From assembly GCF_900078305.2 (NCBI RefSeq), contig NZ_LT546028.1, forward strand, positions 1,000,570 to 1,064,569: DNA of 64,000 nt, given 5' to 3'. A model generated the notes under the pieces. It ran no database searches. It saw only the letters and a program-made list of their open reading frames with translations, and had not been told where the DNA came from. The stretch comes from Corynebacterium bouchesdurhonense (GTDB lineage Bacteria; Actinomycetota; Actinomycetes; Mycobacteriales; Mycobacteriaceae). The translations under genes and the position numbers were made by a program. Of this stretch, positions 37,235 to 44,769 are shown one piece after another (the stretch's first letter is position 1; the number at the start of each line of letters is the position of its first letter).

Positions 37235-39283
37235 ATGGCAATTGATCTCAGCCTCCTCGACGCGGACCAGCTGGTCGCGGCGACCGCGCCGCGCGGGCCC
37301 GTGTGCATTCTCGCCGGCGCGGGCACAGGCAAGACGCGCACGATCACCTACCGCATCGCCAACCTGGTCGACCAGGGCATGGTCGCGCCGACGAAGGTGC
37401 TGGCGGTGACCTTCACGCAGCGCGCCGCCGGGGAAATGCGCGACCGCCTCCGCTTGCTGGGCATCGGCGGGGTGCAGGCGCGCACCTTCCACTCGGCGGC
37501 GCTGCGACAGGTGCGCTACTTCTGGCCGCAGATCGCAGGCGACCTGCCGTGGCGGTTGCTGGACAACAAGTTCCCACTGGTCGCCCGCGCGGCCAACGCC
37601 AGCGGCGTGGATTCCGGTAAGGACATGGTGCGCGACCTGCTCGGGGAGATCGAGTGGGCGAAGTCCAACGTCATCGGGCACGCCGACTACGCGCAGCGCA
37701 TCGCAGGTATCGGCCGCACCCCGCCGACGGACCCGGCCAAGGTGGCGCAGGTGTACCAGCGCTACGAGGAGCTCAAGACCAGCCCTGAGGGCATGCTGCT
37801 GGACTTCGATGACCTGCTGCTCCATGTCGCCGCCGCTCTCGAGAACGCCCCGGCGGTGGCGGAGGAGTTCCGGGAGCAGTACCAGTCATTCGTGGTGGAC
37901 GAGTACCAGGACGTGACGCCGCTGCAGCAGCGGGTACTGGAGGGCTGGCTGGGCACGCGCGACGACCTCACTGTGGTGGGGGACGCCAACCAGACCATCT
38001 ACTCGTTCACCGGCGCCACCCCGGACTACCTGCTCAACTTCTCCCGCACGTACGAGCACGCCACCGTGGTCAAGCTGCAGCGCGACTACCGCTCCACCCC
38101 AGAGATCACCAACCTGGCTAACACGGTGATCAGTAAGGCCACCGGCCGCGCGGCCGGCACCCGCCTGCAGCTGGAGGGCATGCGTGATCCCGGCCCGGAG
38201 CCCACCTACAACGCGTACGACGACGAGCCGACCGAGGCTCGCGAGGTCGCGGCCGCGATCCGCCGCCTGCTCGATAGCGGCGTGCCGGCCCGCGAGATCG
38301 CAATCTTGTACCGCATCAATTCCCAGTCCGCGGCGTTCGAGGCGGCGCTCGCGGATGCGGGGATCCTCTACCAGGTGCGCGGCGGCGAGGGCTTCTTCCA
38401 GCGCGGTGAGGTGAGAGAGGCCGTCCTCCAGCTGCGGCGGGCGGCGAGCCGGACCGACCTGCCGGATGACCCGGTGACCGTGGCCCGCGCGGCGTTCGCA
38501 CCGCTGGGCCTGACCCCCACCGAGCCGGAGGGTGCGCAGGCGCGGGAGCGCTGGCAGTCCCTCAACGCACTGGTGGACCTGGTGGAGGAGATCGTGCGCA
38601 CCCGCGAGGCGTCCAACCTGCAGGAAGTGCTTGTCTCGCTGAACCGCCGGGCCGAGGCAAAGCAGCCGCCCGCGGTTGACGGCGTCACGCTCGCCAGCCT
38701 CCACGCGGCGAAGGGCCTGGAGTGGGATGCGGTGTTTTTGGTCGGGCTGGTGGAGAACACCCTGCCCATCTCCCACGCCATCAAGGCGGGGGACGAGGAG
38801 GTCGAGGAGGAGCGCCGCCTCTTCTACGTGGGCATCACCCGCGCCCGTGAGCACCTGAAACTGTCCTGGTCCCTGGCGCGGCAGGAGGGCGGGAACAAGA
38901 ACCGCTCGCGGTCGCGGTTCCTGGACGGCCTGGTGCCCGAGCTCGAGGTGGAGAAGTCCCCGCAGCGGCTCAAGCGCAGCCGCACTTGCCGGGTGTGCGG
39001 CAACCCGCTGGATACGCCCGCGGAGAAGTCGCTGGGCCGGCACACGGACTGCGAGCCGGACTACAACGAGGAGCTGTTCGCGGCGCTCAAGCGCTGGCGC
39101 CTCGACGTCTCGCGCGCCGCGGGGCAGCCCGCCTACCTGGTGTTCTCGGACGCGACGCTGCTTGCCATCACCGAGGCAGTGCCTACCGACGCCCCCTCGC
39201 TCCTCGCCATCCCGGGTGTCGGGCCCGTCAAGGTGGAGAATTACGGCGAGGACGTGCTCGCAGTGGTCGCGGATTTTCTCTAG
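37235..39283 (+). CDS. uvrD2: ATP-dependent DNA helicase UvrD2
   Basis: 682 residues. SF1A motor motifs: CILAGAGTGKTRTITYR, VVDEYQDVTPLQQ, VGDANQTIYSFTGATPDY, LASLHAAKGLEWDAV, and RRLFYVGITRAREHL. A CRVCGNPL...HTDC tetracysteine-type linker leads to a C-terminal HRDC domain (LVFSDATLLAITEAVP...LLAIPGVGPVKVENYGEDVL). This is the actinobacterial UvrD2 architecture (Rv3198c). ATG 37235 has GAAGGGGA 6 nt upstream. It is the last gene of the repair block. Confidence 0.94.
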   Translation: MAIDLSLLDADQLVAATAPRGPVCILAGAGTGKTRTITYRIANLVDQGMVAPTKVLAVTFTQRAAGEMRDRLRLLGIGGVQARTFHSAALRQVRYFWPQIAGDLPWRLLDNKFPLVARAANASGVDSGKDMVRDLLGEIEWAKSNVIGHADYAQRIAGIGRTPPTDPAKVAQVYQRYEELKTSPEGMLLDFDDLLLHVAAALENAPAVAEEFREQYQSFVVDEYQDVTPLQQRVLEGWLGTRDDLTVVGDANQTIYSFTGATPDYLLNFSRTYEHATVVKLQRDYRSTPEITNLANTVISKATGRAAGTRLQLEGMRDPGPEPTYNAYDDEPTEAREVAAAIRRLLDSGVPAREIAILYRINSQSAAFEAALADAGILYQVRGGEGFFQRGEVREAVLQLRRAASRTDLPDDPVTVARAAFAPLGLTPTEPEGAQARERWQSLNALVDLVEEIVRTREASNLQEVLVSLNRRAEAKQPPAVDGVTLASLHAAKGLEWDAVFLVGLVENTLPISHAIKAGDEEVEEERRLFYVGITRAREHLKLSWSLARQEGGNKNRSRSRFLDGLVPELEVEKSPQRLKRSRTCRVCGNPLDTPAEKSLGRHTDCEPDYNEELFAALKRWRLDVSRAAGQPAYLVFSDATLLAITEAVPTDAPSLLAIPGVGPVKVENYGEDVLAVVADFL

Positions 39284-39292
39284 CACCGCGCG

Positions 39293-40138
39293 CTAGTAGC
39301 ACACGTTGCAGTCCGGGTGGCGTTCCAGCACCACGGTCTGGGTAGGTTGTGGGCCGAAAGGGTCCGCGATCACGCACCCGCCGGGTGCGGGCGGCGGGGC
39401 CGACACGCCCGGCGGGTCGGGCGCGCCGGCGAGGCGGCGCACCACCACCGCCGCCGCCGCCGCGCCGGCCGCGACCACCGCGGCATTCGGCGTACTCCGC
39501 TGCGCGTACTGGCCGTCCCGCACGCGCTCCCAGCCGGCGTCGCGTTCCCGCAGGTAGGCGTCCAGGCAGGCGGGGCACGGGTCGCCCGGGCCCAGGCGCA
39601 CGGGCCCTACCACCACGCGAGAATCCAGCGAGGTCACCGGCACCACGGGTGTCGCGCCCGCGCGGGTGTATCGGGCGACGGCCTCGGCCAGGTGGGGCTG
39701 GTCAACCACAGCGAGCGGGCCCCAGGCGCTCAGCTGCTCGAGGAAGCCGGGCCCCACGTCCGCGGTCTCGGGCCGCCGCAGGAGGCAGTCGCTGCGCCCC
39801 AGGACGCCGGCGAGCTCCTCGGCCAGCGGCGTGGCACCGATCAGGGCGACGGCGGCCGGGTCGGTGGGCACCAGGATGCGGTAGGCCATGAGGTCCGCGA
39901 CCAAGCTGCGGGCGGCGTCTCCCCCGATGATCGGGCGGAGCTGGTGGATCAGGTAGCGGACGGGGCGTGGTGTAAAGGGGGCGTCGAAAAGCGAGCTCAA
40001 CCGGTCGGCCCGCGCGGTCTCCACCACCCCGGTGCGCGTGGCGTCCGCCCCGAACTGCAGCATGGCGGGCCCGCGCTGCGTGACAAAGACCCCGTCCGCG
40101 AGCCGTACCTGCGTGAATTCGTTGACGCGCTGCGGCAT
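39293..40138 (-). CDS. E1-like/TOMM cyclodehydratase-related protein
   Basis: 281 residues. The middle part has a Rossmann-type pattern (ALIGATPLAEELAGVLG) and a GPVRLGPGDPCPACLDAYLRERD block seen in ThiF-related proteins and TOMM leader-binding/cyclodehydratase proteins. The tail ends CNVCY. The two CxxC pairs suggest a structural zinc. No peptide precursor or modifying partner is visible nearby, so the role is unknown. ATG 40138 has a G-rich site 4-5 nt upstream. A GCGTCGAAAAGC repeat lies at 39981. Confidence 0.55.
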   Translation of the reverse strand: MPQRVNEFTQVRLADGVFVTQRGPAMLQFGADATRTGVVETARADRLSSLFDAPFTPRPVRYLIHQLRPIIGGDAARSLVADLMAYRILVPTDPAAVALIGATPLAEELAGVLGRSDCLLRRPETADVGPGFLEQLSAWGPLAVVDQPHLAEAVARYTRAGATPVVPVTSLDSRVVVGPVRLGPGDPCPACLDAYLRERDAGWERVRDGQYAQRSTPNAAVVAAGAAAAAVVVRRLAGAPDPPGVSAPPPAPGGCVIADPFGPQPTQTVVLERHPDCNVCY

Positions 40139-40182
40139 ATCCACCACCCCCCAGTGTTGGCCACAGCATACAATCATCTGCC

Positions 40183-40683
40183 GTGCCGCACACAGACATG
40201 CCCTACCGGGTTATCCGCTCCGCCCGCCGGGCGAAGACGGTGCAGGCGCGGGTAGTGGACGGGGTGGCGGAGATCCGGATCCCGGCCGCGATGTCCGCGG
40301 CCGAGGAGCGTCGCGTAGTGGGGGAGATGCTGGCCAAGCTGCAGAAACGCACGAGCCGCGCCCAGCGCTCGGACGCGGACCTCGCGGCGCGCGCGGAGGC
40401 GCTGAACAAGCAGCTGCTGAAAGGCCGTGCCGCCGCCCGCTCCGTGAGGTGGGTGGGCAACATGCGCACCCGCTGGGGCTCGTGCTCCACCGACACCGGC
40501 GACATCCGCATCAGCGACCGGCTGCGGGAGGTGCCAGGCTACGTCCTCGACGCGGTGCTCGTGCACGAGCTGGTGCACACGTTCATCCCCTTGCATTCGC
40601 GCGAGTTCTGGGCGTGGGCGGATCGGGCGCCGCAGGCGGAGCGGGCGAAGGGGTACCTGGAGGCGTATCAGCGCTGGGGGTAG
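40183..40683 (+). CDS. YgjP-type zinc metallopeptidase
   Basis: 166 residues. The signature MRTRWGSCSTDTGDIRISDRL and the zinc motif HELVHTFIPLHSREFW (HExxH plus downstream His and E) place it in the YgjP/SprT-like DUF45 family. The physiological substrate is unknown. GTG 40183 lies 8 nt after TACAAT (40169-40174), a leaderless start. The hexamer overlaps a minus-strand TATGCT facing the divergent gene. Confidence 0.85.
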   Translation: MPHTDMPYRVIRSARRAKTVQARVVDGVAEIRIPAAMSAAEERRVVGEMLAKLQKRTSRAQRSDADLAARAEALNKQLLKGRAAARSVRWVGNMRTRWGSCSTDTGDIRISDRLREVPGYVLDAVLVHELVHTFIPLHSREFWAWADRAPQAERAKGYLEAYQRWG

Positions 40684-40720
40684 CCCCCAGATACAGCCCG
40701 GTGAAGCCCCTTATAACCCC

Positions 40721-42157
40721 TTACAACTCCGTGCCGTCCTCGCGGCCGTCGTCCTCCCCGTCGCCGTCCTCGCGCGTGAGATCCGGGTTGGCGCGCAGCT
40801 CCTCCTCCAGCTTGGCAAACTCGGCGTCGAGGTCCGCGTCCGTGGAATCATCCAGCAGGGTGTCAATGAACGCGGCCGGGTTCTCCAGGTGCTCGCCGGT
40901 GGGGAGGAAGTCTGGGTGGTTCCACACCTCGTCGCGGCGCTTTGTGCCCACGGCGTTGCCGACGCGGCGCCACAGCTCGGCGGCCTCGCGCACCCGCGGC
41001 GCGGCCAGCTCGATGCCCACCACGTTGGCAAAGGCCTGCTCCGCCGAACCGCCGGTGGCGCGGCGGCGCGCCCACGCCTCCGCCAGCTGGGGCGCGGAGG
41101 GGATGCGGTCGGCGAGCGCCTCCGCAACCACCACGTCCACCCAGCCCTCCACGAGCGCCAGAAGCGTCTCGAGGCGCTCGGTGGCGGTGGCGTTGCGCGA
41201 GCCCACGCGCGGCGAGAGGTCCTCGCCCTGCAGGTTGGCAAGCTTCTCCTGGATCTCGCGCGGGTCGCCCGATTCAAGGTTGAGTCCGCGGGCGATCTCC
41301 TCGATGTGGGAGGTGTCGATCTCCAGGCCTGCCGCGTACTCCTCCACGGCGCTGACCAGCCGCTCCACCAGCCACGGCACGTGCTGGAACAAGCGCTGGC
41401 GGGCGGCCTCGCGGGCGGCCACATGCACGATCACTTCCTGGCCGGGCACCTCGAGGCCCCGGCCAATCTCGGCCACGTTGGCCGGCAGGATGGCGGTCAC
41501 GCCGCGCGGGGCCACGGGCAGGCCGAAGTCGGTGCCGGTGAGCGCCTGTTGCGCCAAGTCCCCCAACGCGTGGCCGAGCTTCATGCCCATCTGCACCGAG
41601 TTCATCTGGCGCATCATCCCGGCCATCGGGCCCATCATCTCCCGGGCCTCCTCCGGCATGGTGTCCAGCTGGGCGCGGTTCATGTGCTCCGCCACGGGGT
41701 TGACCAGGCGCTTCCACATCGGCATGGTCTGCTCCAGCCACAGCTCCGCGTTCCACGCCTTCGGCGCGGCGTCGGCCGCCGGCAGGGTGGTGGCCTCGTC
41801 CAGCCACAGGTCCACCAGCTTCACCGATTCCTCCACGGCCTTGCTATCGCCCGCGGAAACGGACTTAGCTTGCCCGATGCGCTGGCGCGCCACGCGGGCG
41901 GCCATGTCGAAGTTCACAGCGTCACCGCCGGGCTGCGCGTTCATGGAGTTGCCCACGCCGGAGAGCATCTGCCCGAACTGGTTCAGGATGTCGCCGAGTC
42001 CGCCTTGGCCCCCGAACCCGAACGCGGCGAATGGGTTGTTCGGCCCGCCGCCCTCGCCGCCTTGGCCCCCCTGGTTGTCCCGGCTGTCACCGCCGCGGCC
42101 CTCGCGGTCGTCGTCGCGGCCGTCGTTGGGAAAGGAGAATCCAAATCCGTTGCTCAT
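40721..42157 (-). CDS. Zinc-dependent metalloprotease, DUF2342 family
   Basis: 478 residues. A Gly/Asp/Asn-rich low-complexity N-terminus is followed by the family core: VHVAAREAARQRLFQHVPWLVERL and IEEIARGLNLESGDPREI. The family is annotated as putative hydrolase or zinc protease in actinobacteria; the reaction is not established. TACGCT plus 8 nt precedes ATG 42157, and AGGCGGG in the spacer could alternatively act as ribosome binding site. It is divergent from the PDZ-Lon gene, 57 nt apart. Confidence 0.8.
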   Translation of the reverse strand: MSNGFGFSFPNDGRDDDREGRGGDSRDNQGGQGGEGGGPNNPFAAFGFGGQGGLGDILNQFGQMLSGVGNSMNAQPGGDAVNFDMAARVARQRIGQAKSVSAGDSKAVEESVKLVDLWLDEATTLPAADAAPKAWNAELWLEQTMPMWKRLVNPVAEHMNRAQLDTMPEEAREMMGPMAGMMRQMNSVQMGMKLGHALGDLAQQALTGTDFGLPVAPRGVTAILPANVAEIGRGLEVPGQEVIVHVAAREAARQRLFQHVPWLVERLVSAVEEYAAGLEIDTSHIEEIARGLNLESGDPREIQEKLANLQGEDLSPRVGSRNATATERLETLLALVEGWVDVVVAEALADRIPSAPQLAEAWARRRATGGSAEQAFANVVGIELAAPRVREAAELWRRVGNAVGTKRRDEVWNHPDFLPTGEHLENPAAFIDTLLDDSTDADLDAEFAKLEEELRANPDLTREDGDGEDDGREDGTEL

Positions 42158-42214
42158 ACCCGCCTAGCGTACAGAGGCCGGGGCCGCCGATGCCATGGTC
42201 TAAGCTACCAAGCC

Positions 42215-43294
42215 GTGACAAAACCAGGAGCCTCTCCGGGCAACCGTTGGTCCACCGTGATGTGGGGCGCCGTCCCCGTTGCGCTGCTGGCCGGCCTGCT
42301 CTCCGTCGACCACATTCCGGGCACGGGCATCTCGCTCGCCGTGCCGTACGCCGCCGAGGGGCCGGGGCCGATGTTCGACACGCTCGGGGAGGTGTCGGGG
42401 GAGCCTGTCGTGCTTATCGACGGCGCCGAGACCAGCCCAACCTCCGGCAGCCTGAACATGACCACCGTGTCGGTGCGCACCAACATGACGCTGGCGCAGG
42501 CCTTCGGCCGCTGGATCGCTACGAGCGACACGATCGTGCCGGTGGAACAGGTCCTCCCGCCCAACCTGAGCGAGGAGGAGTTGAAGGACTACAACACGCA
42601 GGCCTTCGTCAGCTCCGAGGCGTCGGCCACGGTGGCCGCAATGCGCTACCTCGGCCGGCCCACAGAAGTGGTGGTGCACGACGTGGTGGAGGACGGCCCC
42701 GCCGCGGGTCGCCTCGAGGCGGGCGACACCATCACGGCGATCGGCGCAAGCGCGGTGACCGAGCCGGGCCAAGTGCAAGAGCTCGTGCGCGGCATGCGCC
42801 CCGGTGACACCGCGGAGGTGAGCGTGCGCCGCGGGGAAGCGGAGCGCACCGAGTCCGTCGTCCTCGGCGAGAACCCGGAGCAGGAGGGGCAGGCCCTGCT
42901 GGGCATTTACATGTCCTCTGAGCCGGCGGACGGCACGCGCGTGGACTTCAACCTCAACGACATCGGCGGCCCGAGCGCGGGCATGATCTTCGCGCTGGCT
43001 GTGATAGACAAGCTCACTCCGGACGAGCTCACCGGCGGCCACAACGTTGCGGGCACGGGCACCATCGCCGAGGACGGCCACGTGGGTCCGATCGGCGGCA
43101 TCCAGCACAAGATCGCCGGAGCGAGGGACGCGGGCGTGGAACTCTTCCTCGCCCCCGCGGACAACTGCGGCGAGGTGGCCAAGGTGAAGACAGGCTCCAT
43201 GCAGGTGGCTAAGGTTGCCAGCCTGGACGACGCGGTGCGTGCGATGGAGGATTTCTCCGCCGGCCGCGATGTAGCCGGGTGCACCCCCGGCTAG
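42215..43294 (+). CDS. YlbL family PDZ-Lon membrane protease
   Basis: 359 residues. An N-terminal transmembrane helix (MWGAVPVALLAGLL), a PDZ domain (VVEDGPAAGRLEAGDTITAIG) and a Lon-type proteolytic domain with the Ser in GGPSAGMIFALAVIDKL and the Lys in GGIQHKIAGARDAG. Likely a membrane-tethered protease acting outside the membrane (Rv3194c type). GTG 42215 lies 8 nt after TAAGCT (42201-42206), a leaderless start. A GCTTATCGACGG repeat at 42412 encodes VLIDGAE. Confidence 0.88.
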   Translation: MTKPGASPGNRWSTVMWGAVPVALLAGLLSVDHIPGTGISLAVPYAAEGPGPMFDTLGEVSGEPVVLIDGAETSPTSGSLNMTTVSVRTNMTLAQAFGRWIATSDTIVPVEQVLPPNLSEEELKDYNTQAFVSSEASATVAAMRYLGRPTEVVVHDVVEDGPAAGRLEAGDTITAIGASAVTEPGQVQELVRGMRPGDTAEVSVRRGEAERTESVVLGENPEQEGQALLGIYMSSEPADGTRVDFNLNDIGGPSAGMIFALAVIDKLTPDELTGGHNVAGTGTIAEDGHVGPIGGIQHKIAGARDAGVELFLAPADNCGEVAKVKTGSMQVAKVASLDDAVRAMEDFSAGRDVAGCTPG

Positions 43295-43308
43295 GCGTTA
43301 CCTAGGGG

Positions 43309-44043
43309 TTACCCCGTCGGCTCGCCGGCCGGGGCGGTGCGGGTGGTGCTCTGCTTCGAGCCGGCCCCGCCCGGGGTGGACACGGTGTCCACCTGCTCCG
43401 CCAGGCCGAGCTCGTAGATGCGCTCGCGCGGGTCGCCCTGGTCGGACGAGGTCAGCTGCTGCAGCACCTGCCCCTTGTCCACGTCCACCACCGTGATGAT
43501 GGCGGAGGTGCCCAGCGTGGACCAGCCCACGATGCGCGCGCCCGAATCCTCCACCACGCGCGAGCTGCGCAGCTCGGTGAGCAGCTGCGCGGTGGACGCG
43601 GCCTTGGAGTCGGAGGCGAAGAACTGGAACTGCCCGATGCCCTCGCCCGAGCAGTCGTAGGACCCGGCGATGCCGGTGGAGGTGCAGGCATCGAGCTTGT
43701 CAAAGAACTCCGCCGGCGCGAGCGTGGAGAACTGCTCCGCCACCTCGCGCAGCGCCTGCTCCTCCTTGTTGGAGCTATTGCTTGTCGACGCCCCCGTCGC
43801 CGCCGCAGCCCCCGCAGCACTCGTGCTGGTGGCGCCGGTGGTTGTGGACGCCGTGGTTCGCGTGGTGGTTGATGTGGGAGACGACGAGGTGGTGGTCGTG
43901 CTCTCCTCCGCCGTCGATGTGGCTGTGGTGGTCTCGGCGCTGGTGGCCGGGGTCCCGTCCGGGTCGTTCTGGCCGCATGCGGCGAGCGGGAGGGTGAGGG
44001 CTACCGCCGCGGCCGCAGCGATGGTGCGGGGAGAGTGTGCCAC
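43309..44043 (-). CDS. Secreted lipoprotein with Thr/Ser-rich linker, function unknown
   Basis: 244 residues. The signal ends in PLAAC (lipid Cys about 23), then a Thr/Ser/Ala-rich stretch of about 80 residues and a compact C-terminal domain with two Cys (DACTSTGIAGSYDCSG) and VGWSTLGTSAIITVVDVD. GTG 44043 has AAAGGA about 8 nt upstream; the upstream frame is not conserved-looking. A GCTTGTCGACGC repeat (43780) lies in the linker. No family could be recognised. Confidence 0.7.
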   Translation of the reverse strand: MAHSPRTIAAAAAVALTLPLAACGQNDPDGTPATSAETTTATSTAEESTTTTSSSPTSTTTRTTASTTTGATSTSAAGAAAATGASTSNSSNKEEQALREVAEQFSTLAPAEFFDKLDACTSTGIAGSYDCSGEGIGQFQFFASDSKAASTAQLLTELRSSRVVEDSGARIVGWSTLGTSAIITVVDVDKGQVLQQLTSSDQGDPRERIYELGLAEQVDTVSTPGGAGSKQSTTRTAPAGEPTG

Positions 44044-44119
44044 CGGGGATGTCCTTTGCGTCTGGGTTCGTCTGGGTGCGTCTGGGGCTTGAACTGCGTT
44101 CAACTGCTTTGCAGCTAGC

Positions 44120-44656
44120 TTAGAGCAGTTCGCCCGGGTCTTGGGTCAGGCTGTAGCGCAGCGCCGCCACTACGGTGGGGGCCACGTCCGGGCCGCCGCG
44201 CAGCTGGATGTCGTCCTGGGCGAAGAGGCCGCCCGCTTCCAGCTCCTCGTCGGTGGGCCGCAGTTGGAGCAAGGTTTGCTCCACGTCGGCGTCGCGAAGC
44301 ACGCCCGAAAACAACCGGGCTGGGCGGGGCTCGCTTGCGCCCTCGGCCGACGTGTCCCGGAAGCGGATCTCCTGAGCCAGGATCACCCCCTGGACTTCGG
44401 CGGGCCACGCCACGCGCGCGACGTAGTCTGCCAGCTCCTCGCTGCCAGGGCGGATCGACGCCGGCAGGTCCTGCACCACCAGGGTCAGCGGGGCGGGGGA
44501 GCCGTCGCGCTCGAGGCGGTCGAGCTCCTCCAGCTGGTCCACCAGAAGCTCCGTGGGCACCAGCGCGAAGAGCGTCGGCTGGGCGTCCCAACCCTCGGCG
44601 TGGACAAACTCGACGGCCTCCATCATCGCCTTGTTCAGAGCCTGTTGTTGCAGCAC
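44120..44656 (-). CDS. PPA1309 family protein
   Basis: 178 residues. MEAVEFVHAEGWDAQPTLFALVPTELL, ARVAWPAEVQGVILAQEIRF and GPDVAPTVVAALRYSL match this small actinobacterial family of unknown function, which sits next to the UPF0182 and PDZ-Lon genes in related genomes. Start GTG 44656 with GGAAGGG upstream. No membrane segment. Confidence 0.8.
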   Translation of the reverse strand: MLQQQALNKAMMEAVEFVHAEGWDAQPTLFALVPTELLVDQLEELDRLERDGSPAPLTLVVQDLPASIRPGSEELADYVARVAWPAEVQGVILAQEIRFRDTSAEGASEPRPARLFSGVLRDADVEQTLLQLRPTDEELEAGGLFAQDDIQLRGGPDVAPTVVAALRYSLTQDPGELL

Positions 44657-44769
44657 GGGAACCCTTCCGCTGGATTGGACGTTGGAGTATTTAAGCTAGA
44701 AGCCTAATACCCGTGTTCCGCGCGTCCAGCGCGCGGCCGCGCAATATGACGCATTAAAAAGGAGAAGGA

